Shown here one piece after another: positions 34,506-43,014 of a stretch of 64,000 nt of DNA. Numbering within the stretch: position 1 is the first letter of the stretch; every line of letters starts with the position of its first letter. Under the pieces are notes generated by a model. The model had not been told where the DNA came from, did not search any database, and saw only the letters and a list, made by a program, of their open reading frames with translations. This DNA is from Caldilineales bacterium (lineage in GTDB: Bacteria; Chloroflexota; Anaerolineae; J102). Both the position numbers and the translations under genes were made by a program. The stretch spans positions 1 through 64,000 of the forward strand of contig JAIBAP010000015.1 in NCBI GenBank assembly GCA_019695115.1, given 5' to 3'.

Positions 34506-34566
34506 GGGGCGTGGAGACGATGGGGCGTGGGATGGGGCGTGGGATGGGGCGTGGGATGGGGCGTGG
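34506..34566 (+). repeat. Tandem 12-mer repeat after the PBP stop
   Basis: Units of GGGGCGTGGGAT (first copies GGGGCGTGGAGACGAT) repeat about four times starting 2 bases after the stop codon. The last GGGGCGTGG forms the left arm of the following hairpin. Confidence 0.85.
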
Positions 34567-34578
34567 AGACCACGCCCC
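34558..34578. terminator. Hairpin between convergent PBP and HlyD genes
   Basis: GGGGCGTGG (34558-34566), loop AGA, CCACGCCCC (34570-34578): 9 bp, very GC-rich, between two genes that face each other. It is placed to serve both, although there is no T-run on either side. Confidence 0.6.
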
Positions 34579-35912
34579 TACGGTAGGATCACGTCCACCG
34601 GCATCCCGGCTTTCAGCGCCCCCTCCGGGTTGGGGATGCTCAGCTCGACCAGGAAGACCATATCCCCGCGGTCGTCGGGGTTGAGGATGTTGCTGGGACG
34701 GAACTGGGCCTCGGGGGCGATGTAGGTGACGGTTGCCTCAGCGCGGCGTCTTTCCTCCGCCGCCAGGATGATCTCGACCGCAAGGCTTTGCCCTACCTGC
34801 ACCCGACCGAGATCGGTCAGGACCACATACACCCTGGCTTTCAGCGCCGTCGTATCGGCGATGCTGACGAGCGGCCGGCCGGCCTCCACCGTCTCACCCG
34901 GCCCCACCAGCCGCTGCTCCACCCGCCCGGCCGCCGGGGCGACCACGGTCAGCCGGTCGGTCTGCCAGCCGGCCAGGGCCAGCGCCGCCTCCGCCGCCTC
35001 GATCTGGGCCTCGGCCACGGCGATGGCCTCGGCTGAGGGCGGTTCGGCGGCGGCTTTTGCTTCGGCTTCAGCCACGGCCAGCGCCGCCTCGGCCAGTTGC
35101 ACCTGTTGCTCGGCGGCGTGAACTTGGGCTTGCAGGGCCAGGGGGTTGGCGCGCAGTTTTTGCAGCAGGGCGACCGCGCGTCGCAGGCCGTCCAATTGCG
35201 ACTGGGCGGCTCCCACGTTGGCCTGGGCCGCCGCCGCCTGGCGTTCGAGCATCTGCCGGGTGAACTGACCTTCGCGCGAGCCATCGCCGCGGGCATTTTC
35301 CAGCAGCACATTCACGCCAGCAACGCCCGCCTCGGCCTGCTTCACTGCCGCCTCGGCCACGGGGATCTGGCTGCGGGTGCGGTTGATCTCGGCCTGGAGG
35401 TCGAGCGGCTGCTGGAGATTGCTGTTTGCCTGGGCCAGCGTGCGGCGGGCGCTTGCCAATTGTGTTTGGGCGGCGGCGACGGCGCTCTCGGCCAGGCTGA
35501 CGACCGCCCGCGCGGGCGGGGCGGCGACGGCGGCGCGGGCGGCCTGCGCCGTGCGCAGACCCTGCTCGGCGGCGGCGACCTCGGCCTCGGCAGCCGCAGG
35601 GTCGAGTTCGAGCAAGGGCTGCCCGGCGGCGACCTGCTGACCTTCTTCCACCAGCACCACCCTCGCCCGGCCCGCCAACTCGCTCATGGCATAGGTCTGA
35701 CTGGCTTCCAAGACGCCATACAGCCGGGTGGCGCCGTCTGCCGGGCTGCTTTGTGGGTTGACCAGAGCGCGGGCGCTCGCCAGCGGCGCCGCCGGCAGCC
35801 CGGCCCGCTGCCAGATGGCGTCGAAACGCTCAGGCAGCAAGAAGAAAGCGGCAACGCCCGTGATGGCGATGACGAAGAGAAGGAGGAAGAAGAGGGAGAG
35901 GAGGCGGCGCAT
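34578..35912 (-). CDS. HlyD-type membrane-fusion/adaptor protein
   Basis: 444 aa, N-terminal TM anchor (LLSLFFLLLFVIAITGVAAFFLL). It has a lipoyl-type half (GRARVVLVEEGQQVAAGQPLLELD), a long Ala/Gln-rich coiled coil (about 100-320), the second lipoyl half (VVAPAAGRVEQRLVGPGETVEAGRPLVSIAD), and a beta-barrel ending GALKAGMPVDVILP. Last gene of the minus-strand exporter cluster; it resembles E. coli YbhG in the context of two ATPase modules and two ABC-2 permeases. Separated from the other adaptor by a 200-base repeat-filled gap. Confidence 0.85.
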   Translation of the reverse strand: MRRLLSLFFLLLFVIAITGVAAFFLLPERFDAIWQRAGLPAAPLASARALVNPQSSPADGATRLYGVLEASQTYAMSELAGRARVVLVEEGQQVAAGQPLLELDPAAAEAEVAAAEQGLRTAQAARAAVAAPPARAVVSLAESAVAAAQTQLASARRTLAQANSNLQQPLDLQAEINRTRSQIPVAEAAVKQAEAGVAGVNVLLENARGDGSREGQFTRQMLERQAAAAQANVGAAQSQLDGLRRAVALLQKLRANPLALQAQVHAAEQQVQLAEAALAVAEAEAKAAAEPPSAEAIAVAEAQIEAAEAALALAGWQTDRLTVVAPAAGRVEQRLVGPGETVEAGRPLVSIADTTALKARVYVVLTDLGRVQVGQSLAVEIILAAEERRRAEATVTYIAPEAQFRPSNILNPDDRGDMVFLVELSIPNPEGALKAGMPVDVILP

Positions 35913-35937
35913 GGGAGGAGAGGGGGGGCGAGGGCGT

Positions 35938-36046
35938 GTTCCGTGTTGCGTGATGCGTGTTGCGTGATGCGTGGTGCGTGATGCGGGTTGCGGGTTGCGT
36001 GATGCGGGTTGCGTGTTGCGTGATGCGGGTTGCGGGTTGTGGGGGG
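35938..36046. repeat. GTGATGC/GTGTTGC/GGGTTGC heptamer array between two adaptor genes
   Basis: About 15 units of 7 bases, reading GTGTTGC, GTGATGC, GTGGTGC and GGGTTGC. In the other orientation it is the GCAACAC/GCATCAC family seen at 53420-53457, 58777-58827 and 60123-60151. It occupies half of the 208-base gap 35913-36120. Confidence 0.9.
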
Positions 36047-36120
36047 CGTGTCAGGGTTGCGGGTTCTGTGTCTGTGGCGTGGTAGGCGCCATCTCGGCAC
36101 GGAACACGCCTACGCAACTC

Positions 36121-37488
36121 TCAGTTCTCGCTGACAAGGGCATCGGCCGGGGCGCCGGGGCGGAGGAGGGGGTCGGGGGTGACGAGTTCCAACTCCACGG
36201 CATAGACGGCGTTGGCGCGTTCGGCGGTGTTCTGGGCCTGGCGGAGGGTGAATTCCGGCTCGTCGCTGACGGTGCGGACGACGGCTTCGTAGCTACGGCC
36301 AGGCGCCGTCGGTGAGGTGAGCGAGAGGCGCTGGCCCGGCTCTAGCTGCGGCAACAGGCGGACGGGCGCATAGACGGTGAGGGTCAGGCGGTCGGGGTCG
36401 CTGATGGTCAGCAGGCGCTGGCCCGAGCCGATGATCTCGCCGGGCTGGCGATAGCGGGCGGTGACGACGCCGGCCGCCGGGGCGCGCAGGGTGGCGCGGT
36501 CGAGTTGGGCGGCCAGAGCGTCGCGCACGGCCTGGCTTTGCGCCACGGCCGCCTCGGCGGCGGCGATCTGTTCGGGGCCGGGGCCGCTGCGGACGGCGGC
36601 GAGGGCCGCCTGGGCCTGGTCGAGGCCGGCCGCAGCCTGGTCGCGGGCGTTGGCGGCTGCCACCACCCGGTCGGCGGCCGTCTGCGAGGCCGCAGCCAGG
36701 CGTTTCTGGTCGGCCAGGGTGGTGCGGGCCTGGGTGATGGCGGCATCGGCGGCGGCGCTCTGCTGCCAGGCCGCCCAGGCATTCTGGCTGGCCAGGTTCC
36801 ATTGCTCGTTGGCGTAGGCCAGCTTTTCGGCGGGGGCGTCGATGTGGATCACACCGCCGCCCGGCAGGGGCGCATCGGCGCCGTTGCGCAGGTCGGTGAC
36901 GATGGCGCCCCACATCTGCACCTTCAGGTCGGCGGCCTCGGCCTGGGCGCGGGCGGCGCCGGCGCGGGCTTCGGCCTCGGCCAGACCGGCTTCGCTGGCG
37001 GCGATCTCGACCTCGGCCTGTTGGGGGGCGTCGCGCAGGAGTTGGGCGTCGGCCAGGGCGCTTGCAGCCGCGGCCAGGGCAGCCTCGGCTTGCTTCACCC
37101 GCGCCTGGGCCACGGCCACATCGACCGGGCGCACGGCGGCCCGCAAGTGCGCCAGCCGGGCCTGGGCCTGGTCGATGCCGGCCTCGGCCTGGTCGAGTTG
37201 CAGTTGCAGAAGGCTGTCGTCCAGCCGGGCGACCGTCTGCCCCGCCTCGACCCGGTCACCTTCTTCGACCAGGATTTCGACCAGCCTGCCCCCGATCTCA
37301 GGGGCCACGGCCACGGCGCCGGCCTCGATGATGCCTGCCAGCCGGTCGGGGGATGGGGAAGGAGCCTGGGAGCAGGCGGCAAGGAGGAGGGATGCCGCCG
37401 CCAGGAGCAGGAAGGCGCGGCCCCTGGCGGTTGGCGTCTGGCCGGTTGCCTGACGATGATTATGTTTTGGTGGCGGCGATGAAAACAT
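36121..37488 (-). CDS. HlyD-type adaptor lipoprotein
   Basis: 455 aa from ATG 37488 (a TTG two codons upstream is also open); the start overlaps the ATPase gene by 29 bases. Signal peptide with lipobox LLLAACSQ near residue 39. It has a lipoyl half (GGRLVEILVEEGDRVEAGQTVARLDD), a long Ala-rich coiled coil, the second half (LRAPAAGVVTARYRQPGEIIGSGQRLLTISD) and a beta-barrel. It likely couples the ABC-2 exporter to the outside face of the cell. The second adaptor at 34578 is not a recent duplicate; the two share only the fold. Confidence 0.85.
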   Translation of the reverse strand: MFSSPPPKHNHRQATGQTPTARGRAFLLLAAASLLLAACSQAPSPSPDRLAGIIEAGAVAVAPEIGGRLVEILVEEGDRVEAGQTVARLDDSLLQLQLDQAEAGIDQAQARLAHLRAAVRPVDVAVAQARVKQAEAALAAAASALADAQLLRDAPQQAEVEIAASEAGLAEAEARAGAARAQAEAADLKVQMWGAIVTDLRNGADAPLPGGGVIHIDAPAEKLAYANEQWNLASQNAWAAWQQSAAADAAITQARTTLADQKRLAAASQTAADRVVAAANARDQAAAGLDQAQAALAAVRSGPGPEQIAAAEAAVAQSQAVRDALAAQLDRATLRAPAAGVVTARYRQPGEIIGSGQRLLTISDPDRLTLTVYAPVRLLPQLEPGQRLSLTSPTAPGRSYEAVVRTVSDEPEFTLRQAQNTAERANAVYAVELELVTPDPLLRPGAPADALVSEN

Positions 37489-38374
37489 CTTCAAGCGAGG
37501 GTGGGATGAGTTTGAGGGTTTGAGGACAGGCGCCGGCCTCTTGCAGGAGGGTGCGCAGGGCGTCGATCTGGTTTTCGAGGTCGGGGCCGGCGACGTGGAC
37601 GCGCTCGCCGTAGAGGGCGATTTCGGGCAGGCCGGTCTGGCGGAGGGTGCGGAGGGCCAGTTGTGGTTGGTCGCAGATGATCTCGACCACCTGGCCCGGC
37701 ATGTGCATGGCTTTGATCTCGGCCGGCGAGCCGTCGGCCAGGAGATGGCCGTTGTGGATCAACGCCAGCCGGTGGCACTGTTCGGCCTCGTCCATGTAGT
37801 GGGTGGTGACGAAGATGGTGGCGCCCTCGCCGGCCAGACGGTAGAGCAGGCGCCAGAATTCACGCCGGCTGATCGGGTCGACGCCGGCGGTGGGTTCGTC
37901 GAGAAAGAGGATGTCGGGCCGGTGGAGGAGGGCGGCGCCCAGGGCCAGGCGCTGTTTCCAGCCGCCAGCCAGCCGGCCGGTGATCTGGTTGCGCTGCTGT
38001 TCGAGTCCGATCAGGTCGAGGACTTCGGTCTTGCGCTGGGCCAGCGTCCGCCCGCTCAGGCCGTAGGTGCGTCCGTAGAAGCTCAGATTTTCGTCGGCGG
38101 TCAGGTCGGGGTAGAGGCTGAATTTCTGGCTCATGTAGCCAACGCGACGGGCGATTTGTTCGGGGTGGTGGATGACATCGTAGCCCAGCACCGCCGCCTG
38201 GCCGCCGCTGGGGTGCAGCAGGCCGAGGAGGATGCGGATGGTGGTCGTCTTCCCGGAGCCATTCGGCCCCAAAAAGCCGAAGATTTCTCCGGCCAGCACT
38301 TCGAAGCTGATGTCATCGACGGCGGTGAAGTCGCCGAAGCGTTTGCTCAGGTGGGTGACGGTGACGGCAGGCAT
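37460..38374 (-). CDS. ABC-2 exporter ATPase (first of two)
   Basis: 304 aa drug-exporter type ATPase (CcmA/YbhF half-like). Walker A GPNGSGKTTTI at about 36; Q-loop YMSQKFSLYPDL; Walker B DILFLDEPTAGVDP; H-loop THYMDEAE. The signature reads LAGGWKQRLALG, with Ala for Ser in LSGG, while the second ATPase has the normal LSGGMKKKLGLA. A C-terminal regulatory domain (about 225-304) follows. The pair resembles the two halves of E. coli YbhF encoded separately. Confidence 0.9.
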   Translation of the reverse strand: MPAVTVTHLSKRFGDFTAVDDISFEVLAGEIFGFLGPNGSGKTTTIRILLGLLHPSGGQAAVLGYDVIHHPEQIARRVGYMSQKFSLYPDLTADENLSFYGRTYGLSGRTLAQRKTEVLDLIGLEQQRNQITGRLAGGWKQRLALGAALLHRPDILFLDEPTAGVDPISRREFWRLLYRLAGEGATIFVTTHYMDEAEQCHRLALIHNGHLLADGSPAEIKAMHMPGQVVEIICDQPQLALRTLRQTGLPEIALYGERVHVAGPDLENQIDALRTLLQEAGACPQTLKLIPPSLEDVFIAATKT

Positions 38375-38380
38375 GGGGGG

Positions 38381-38487
38381 GCAGGTGGCAGAGCTTGTCC
38401 CTTCGCTCCGTTCAGGGCAGGCTCTGAGTGAAACGAAGGATCGCAGGTGGCGGGTTGATTGTTGATTGTTGATTGTTGATTGTTTCC
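38381..38487. repeat. REP-like unit plus TTGATTG heptamer array between the two ATPase genes
   Basis: From left: GCAGGTGGCAGAGCTTGTCC, an element CCTTCGCTCCG...CAGGGCAGG...CGAAGGATCG (about 38400-38443), GCAGGTGGCGGG, then four to five TTGATTG units (38454-38487) and TTTCCCTGTCTACTTATCTAC. On the opposite strand the order GTAGAC...GGAAACA(ATCAACA)n is the same as in the array at 19820-19872. Confidence 0.85.
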
Positions 38488-38491
38488 CTGT

Positions 38492-39415
38492 CTACTTATC
38501 TACCGCCCCCAACAGATGGATGAAGGCTTCTTCCAGGCGCGGCTCGTCGGGGAGGAGGCGGTCGATGGCGATCTGGCGGGCCTGGAGATAGGCGCTGAGC
38601 GGGGCCAGGGCGGCTTCGGCCTGGGGGACGAAGATGTGCAGCCGGTCGCCGTAGACTTGGTGTCCGCGATGGTCGGGGAAATCGGCCACGGCCGTGGCTG
38701 CGGCCAGCAGGTCGGGCGTGTAGAGGGCCAGCATCTGGCCGGGAACCAGGGTGCGTAGTTGGGCCGGGGCGCCCTGGCGGATGAGCCGGCCCTGGTGCAT
38801 CAGCCCCACCTGCTGGCAGCGCTCGGCTTCATCCATGTAGGGCGTGCTGACCAGGATGGTCACGCCCTCCAGGTGCAAGTCGCCGAGAATGTCCCAGAAT
38901 TCGCGCCGGCTGATCGGATCGACGCCGTTGGTGGGTTCGTCCAGCAGGAGGACGGCCGGGCGATGGATGAGGGCGCAGGCCAGCCCGAGCTTCTTCTTCA
39001 TCCCGCCCGACAGATAACCCGCCGGACGGGCGCTGAACGCCTCCAGCCGGGCGAAGGCCAGCAGACGTTCCAGGCGTTGGCGGCGTTCCTGGCCGCGCAC
39101 GCCGAAAATGTCGGCATAGAACTGGAGATTCTCCAGCACTGAGAGGTCGGGGTAGAGGCTAAAGCGTTGGGCCATGTAGCCCAGCAGGGGCCGCACCCGC
39201 TCCGGCCGGCGATTGACATCGATGCCGGCGATCAAGGCCCGGCCGCCGTCTGGCTTCAGCACCCCGGCCAACATGCGCAGGGTCGTGGTTTTGCCAGCGC
39301 CGTCGGGGCCGATCAGCCCGTAGATTGCCCCGCTCGCGATGGCGAGATCGACGCCATCCACGGCCACGGTTTTGCCGAAGCGGCGGCGGAGCTGGGTGCA
39401 GTGGATGTCGGCCAT
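38492..39415 (-). CDS. ABC-2 exporter ATPase (second of two)
   Basis: 307 aa. Walker A GPDGAGKTTTLRMLAGVL, Q-loop YMAQRFSLYPDLSVLEN, signature LSGGMKKKLGLACAL, Walker B AVLLLDEPTNGVDPISRREFW, H-loop STPYMDEAERC (Thr-Pro where His is usual, so the switch His is missing and is replaced by Pro in STP). The paired ATPase retains THYMDEAE. The two could form an asymmetric heterodimer with one canonical and one degenerate site. Four bases from the permease gene upstream. Confidence 0.9.
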   Translation of the reverse strand: MADIHCTQLRRRFGKTVAVDGVDLAIASGAIYGLIGPDGAGKTTTLRMLAGVLKPDGGRALIAGIDVNRRPERVRPLLGYMAQRFSLYPDLSVLENLQFYADIFGVRGQERRQRLERLLAFARLEAFSARPAGYLSGGMKKKLGLACALIHRPAVLLLDEPTNGVDPISRREFWDILGDLHLEGVTILVSTPYMDEAERCQQVGLMHQGRLIRQGAPAQLRTLVPGQMLALYTPDLLAAATAVADFPDHRGHQVYGDRLHIFVPQAEAALAPLSAYLQARQIAIDRLLPDEPRLEEAFIHLLGAVDK

Positions 39416-39418
39416 GGC

Positions 39419-40534
39419 TCAGATCGAACGGGTGAAGCTGCGCCAGGCGATGGCGTAGGCGACGAGGCCGAAGATGAAGGTGGCGGCGACGTGTGACGCC
39501 AGCATGGGCAGCGTGGCCCCGCGCAAGACGACGGCGCGGCTGATGACCATGAAATGCTGAAGCGCCGAGCCTTGCGCCAGCCAGCGCATCACCACCGGCA
39601 TGTTCTCCACCGGCAGCAGATAGCCGCTGAACGTGACTTCGAGGATGGCGACGAGAAAGACGAGCAGGACGGCCTGCTGTTGGGTGTGCGTCAGCACCGA
39701 GATGACGGTGCCCTGGCCGACGACGGCGATGACGAACAGCGCCGCCAGCCCCACCAGCAGGCTCAGACTCCCGCGCATCGGCACGTCGTAGCCAAAATGG
39801 ATAACGGCCAGCAGCAGCAGGAAGTTGAACAGGGCCACGATCACGGCTGGCAGGGCCTTGCCGGCGATGAGTTGGAAACGGGTGACGGGGGTGATGACCA
39901 GTTGTTCCAGGGTGCCCAGCTCTTTCTCGCGCACGAAGCCGGTGGCCGCCACCACCAACGCCACCTGGTAGGTGATGAAGGCCAGCATCGATGGCAGGCT
40001 GAACCAGCGATAGTCGAAGGCCGGGTTGAAGACGGCGCTGGTCTCGACCCGCACGCCGCCCAGATCGACCGCCGGCGCCGCCTTCATGTGGCGCAACGCC
40101 AGCCGGGTGACAACGCCTGCGATCACCGCCCCGCCGTTGCGCCCCACCAGGATATTGCTCCCGTCCAGCAGCGCCTGCACCTGCGCCGCCTGCAGCCCCT
40201 GACGGTAGAAGGCAGCCTCGAAACCGGGCGGGATGACGATCCCCACCTGCGCCGTCCCCTCCTCTATCTCTTGCGCCAAAACGGAGCGGTCGGGCGGATA
40301 GCTGATGACCTGCATTTCGCGGGTGTTGTCCAGCATGGCCGTCAGTTCGCGGCTGAGCGGGCTCTGGTCGAGGTCGAGCACGGCCACAGGCAGATCGATG
40401 ATCCCGCGCGAGGTGTTGCGCGAGAGCAGGACCAGTTGCAGGGCCGGGGCCAGGATCAGGAAGACCACCAGAAAGCGGTCGCGGCGGATCTGGATCAACT
40501 CCTTCCAGGTCAGGTTGAGGATTTGGCCGATCAT
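39419..40534 (-). CDS. ABC-2 type permease (YbhR/YbhS-like), first
   Basis: 371 aa. TM1 (FLVVFLILAPALQLVLL), a large extracellular domain (about 50-175) and five C-terminal TM helices with the ABC-2 signature FVREKELGTLEQLVITPVTRFQLIAGKALPAVI. Three bases separate its stop from the next gene's start and three its start from the upstream permease. Homologous to the neighbouring permease; the two probably form the channel. Substrate unknown; relatives export drugs, fatty acyl or cell-wall related compounds. Confidence 0.9.
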   Translation of the reverse strand: MIGQILNLTWKELIQIRRDRFLVVFLILAPALQLVLLSRNTSRGIIDLPVAVLDLDQSPLSRELTAMLDNTREMQVISYPPDRSVLAQEIEEGTAQVGIVIPPGFEAAFYRQGLQAAQVQALLDGSNILVGRNGGAVIAGVVTRLALRHMKAAPAVDLGGVRVETSAVFNPAFDYRWFSLPSMLAFITYQVALVVAATGFVREKELGTLEQLVITPVTRFQLIAGKALPAVIVALFNFLLLLAVIHFGYDVPMRGSLSLLVGLAALFVIAVVGQGTVISVLTHTQQQAVLLVFLVAILEVTFSGYLLPVENMPVVMRWLAQGSALQHFMVISRAVVLRGATLPMLASHVAATFIFGLVAYAIAWRSFTRSI

Positions 40535-40537
40535 CGC

Positions 40538-41635
40538 TTAGCCCACCCTTTTCCGAAACGTGACCACGGCCAGGACGATCGAACCCAGACCCATCATCAA
40601 CAGCGTGAAGACCGACGGCCCCAGGGCTTGCCAGCCCAGGCCCTTGAGGAACAGCCCGCGGCTGATAGTCACGAAATGCGTAGCCGGCAGGCTGTTGGCG
40701 GTCAGGCGGGCGCTGGGGTCCACCGGCAACAGGATGCCGCTGAGGAAGAGGCTGGGGACCAGGAAGAGTAACAGGACGGCGCGCAGGGCGGTGCTCTGCG
40801 TGGCCATGAAGCCGGCCAGCAGGATGCTGATCCCCAGCGTGGCCCACAGATAGATGGCGATCATGGCAACCAGATTGAGGGCGCTGCCGCGAAACGGCGT
40901 CTGAAACCACAGCAACGCCACGGCCACCGCTCCCGCCGCGCCGACCAGCCCGTAGACGATGTAGGGGATGAGTTTGCCCAGGATGTATTCGCCGGCTTGC
41001 ACGGGCGTGGCGGCCAGGCCCTCGAAGCTGCCCAATTCTTTCTCACGCGTCAGGGCCAGGGCCACGGCCATGCCGGGGAGGATGAGGACGATGGCCAGCA
41101 GGGCCGGCACCATGCTGTGGCTGGACTTGAGGTCGGGGTTGAACCAGGTCAGGGCGCGCACCTCGATGGGCAGGCGGACATCCACCCGTCGATACGGCGC
41201 CGCCCAGTCGCTGATCCGGCTCGAAAGCCGCGCCATCTGCACCGACGAGTTGATCGGGTCGCTACCGTCGCCCACGATCTGCACCTCGGCCGTCTCGCCG
41301 GCCACCAGCTTCTGGCCGAAACCGGGCGGGATGACCACGCCCACCTTGATCTTGCCCGCCTGCATGGCCGACCGCAGCTCGTCATAGGCCCGCGCTTCGC
41401 CCACCACCACCAGATCGCTATCGGCGCCGATGGCCTGCAGCAGCCCACGCGACTGCGGTGAGCGGTCACGGTCGAAAATCGCCAGCTGCGCCGAACTCGA
41501 ATCGAACGAGAACAGATAGGCGAATGTCACCAGCATGATCGCCGGCGAGACCGTCACCAAAAACAACAGGCGCCGGTCGCGCTGTACATGCCGAAATTCC
41601 TTGTGGGCAACAGCCCAAAAGCGACGGAGAGACAT
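40538..41635 (-). CDS. ABC-2 type permease (YbhR/YbhS-like), second
   Basis: 365 aa, the same architecture as the preceding permease: TM1 (RLLFLVTVSPAIMLVTFAYLF), extracellular domain, and C-terminal TM helices with ALTREKELGSFEGLAATPVQAGEYILGKLIPYI. First structural gene after TetR in the minus-strand cluster. The start ATG 41635 is followed upstream by a repeat-filled gap, not an ordinary leader. Confidence 0.9.
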   Translation of the reverse strand: MSLRRFWAVAHKEFRHVQRDRRLLFLVTVSPAIMLVTFAYLFSFDSSSAQLAIFDRDRSPQSRGLLQAIGADSDLVVVGEARAYDELRSAMQAGKIKVGVVIPPGFGQKLVAGETAEVQIVGDGSDPINSSVQMARLSSRISDWAAPYRRVDVRLPIEVRALTWFNPDLKSSHSMVPALLAIVLILPGMAVALALTREKELGSFEGLAATPVQAGEYILGKLIPYIVYGLVGAAGAVAVALLWFQTPFRGSALNLVAMIAIYLWATLGISILLAGFMATQSTALRAVLLLFLVPSLFLSGILLPVDPSARLTANSLPATHFVTISRGLFLKGLGWQALGPSVFTLLMMGLGSIVLAVVTFRKRVG

Positions 41636-41643
41636 GGGGTGTG

Positions 41644-41828
41644 TGAATTGCGAATTGCGGATTTGGCGTCAGTTATTGGTTATTGGTTATTGCGACCTGC
41701 CATCCTTCGTTTCACTCAGGACAAGCTCTGCCATCCTTCGTTTCACTCAGGACAAGCTCTGCCATCCTTCGTTTCACTCAGAGCCTGCCCTGAACGGAGC
41801 GAAGGGACAAGCTCTGCCACCTGCCCCC
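41644..41828. repeat. Compound repeat block between permease and TetR genes
   Basis: From left: GAATTGC twice, TTATTGG three times (about 41669-41690), then three tandem 31-base units that begin CTGCCATCCTTCGTTTCACT (about 41696-41788), a REP-like unit CCTGCCCTGAACGGAGCGAAGG, and GGGACAAGCTCTGCCACCTGCC ending at the TetR stop. The whole 193-base gap is repeat. Confidence 0.85.
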
Positions 41829-42404
41829 CTACTCGAACACCTCCGTCAGCGGCCGCAAGACGCGTAGGGTGCGTTCGCTCATCTCGGCGGCGGTGGCGTC
41901 GGGGTGGAGGAGGGCGTAGCGGATGCCGCCGGCGATGGCGCCGCCGATCAGAGCCGCAAGCCAGGGGATGGCGGCGGGCGGGATGAAGTCCTGCTGCGCC
42001 AGATGCGCGATCAGACGCATTTCCACCAATTGCAGCCCCCGCTCGAAATGGGCGGGGTTGTGGTGGGCGCCAAAGACGGCGTTCATCAGGTCGCGGTGGC
42101 TTTCGACAAAGGCATAGACTTGTAGCAACAGCAGACGGGCCTGCTCGCGGCCGGGCAGAGCCAGCAACTCCGGGCTGCGCGGATTTCCCAACTGGTCGAT
42201 CTCCGCCCACACCGCCGCCTCCAGCAACTCCTGTTTGCCCTCGAAATAGGTGTAGAAACTGCCCACGGCCACGTCGGCGGCCGCGGTCACATCGGCGATG
42301 GTGAGGTCAGCCACGCCCTTCTGGGCGATGACGGTGCGAGCGGCGTCGATGATCTGTTGGCGGCGGCGCTGGCGGCGGCGTTCGGGACGGGTGAGCGAAG
42401 CCAT
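41829..42404 (-). CDS. TetR-family regulator of the ABC-2 exporter cluster
   Basis: 191 aa. The N-terminal TetR HTH reads IIDAARTVIAQKGVADLTIADVTAAADVAVGSFYTYFEGKQELLEA, and the ligand domain is helical and unassigned. It lies first in the minus-strand cluster and is the likely repressor of the exporter, analogous to CecR (YbiH) and ybhG-ybhFSR of E. coli. A candidate operator lies upstream at 42434-42457. Confidence 0.9.
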   Translation of the reverse strand: MASLTRPERRRQRRRQQIIDAARTVIAQKGVADLTIADVTAAADVAVGSFYTYFEGKQELLEAAVWAEIDQLGNPRSPELLALPGREQARLLLLQVYAFVESHRDLMNAVFGAHHNPAHFERGLQLVEMRLIAHLAQQDFIPPAAIPWLAALIGGAIAGGIRYALLHPDATAAEMSERTLRVLRPLTEVFE

Positions 42405-42433
42405 GATCGGGGGAGCGGAGGGAAAAAATCGAA

Positions 42434-42457
42434 TAAGGATTCTATTTCCGAATCTTA
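42434..42457. promoter_or_regulatory. Candidate TetR operator
   Basis: TAAGGATTC (42434-42442) and GAATCTTA (42450-42457) are inverted around 7 bases with one unpaired G. The site is about 30 bases upstream of the TetR start in an AT-rich patch that contrasts with the surroundings, as expected for an autoregulated repressor promoter. No binding data. Confidence 0.5.
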
Positions 42458-42492
42458 ATTCATTTTTCGGGCGATGTCAAGGGCGAGGGATT

Positions 42493-42525
42493 AGTGGTCG
42501 GAGCGCTGCGAGCGCTCCGACCACT
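42493..42525. repeat. 33-nt perfect palindrome (15-3-15 design)
   Basis: AGTGGTCGGAGCGCT (42493-42507), loop GCG, AGCGCTCCGACCACT (42511-42525), followed by a partial repeat TGACCACTTG. Same geometry as the elements at 31458 and 31510 but unrelated sequence. It sits between the divergent TetR and cytochrome genes. Confidence 0.9.
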
Positions 42526-42599
42526 TGACCACTTGCGATTTGTTCATCATTTGCACCCTGTCTATACTACGGCCTCATTTCCTTTCCCGAGCAGCCCTT

Positions 42600-42995
42600 G
42601 TGTTCAAACCCCAATCTGGCCTCCCCCTCATCGCCCTTTGCCTGCTGGCCGCCGCCCTGCTGATTGCCTGTGGCAGCGGCCCCACCCCTCCCCCCACCGC
42701 CACCCTCACACCACAACAATTCCAGGGCAAACAAGTCTTCGAGACCACCTGCGCCGCCTGCCATAGCCTGGCCCCCGACACGATCATCGTCGGCCCCTCG
42801 CTGGCAGGCATTACCGCGGTCGCGGCCACCCGACGGCCGGGGCAGGACGGGCGCAGCTATCTCATGAACTCGATCATGCGCCCCGGCGACTACCTGGTCG
42901 AGGGCTTTCAGGACCTGATGCCCAAAGACCTGGGCAAATCCCTCAGCGGCGAAGACATCGACGCCGTCATCGCCTATCTTCTCGCCCAACCTTGA
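42600..42995 (+). CDS. Cytochrome c lipoprotein
   Basis: 131 aa from GTG 42600. The signal peptide ends at lipobox LLIACGSG (Cys24), followed by a Pro/Thr linker. One haem site CAACH at 51-55 and a likely axial Met in DLMPKDLG near residue 110. Mono-haem class I cytochrome attached to the outer face of the membrane. It lies 19 bases before the di-haem peroxidase gene and is a natural electron donor to it. The open frame extends to 42525, but only the GTG start gives a proper signal. Confidence 0.85.
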   Translation: MFKPQSGLPLIALCLLAAALLIACGSGPTPPPTATLTPQQFQGKQVFETTCAACHSLAPDTIIVGPSLAGITAVAATRRPGQDGRSYLMNSIMRPGDYLVEGFQDLMPKDLGKSLSGEDIDAVIAYLLAQP

Positions 42996-43014
42996 CCAAA
43001 AAGGAGACGCCCTC

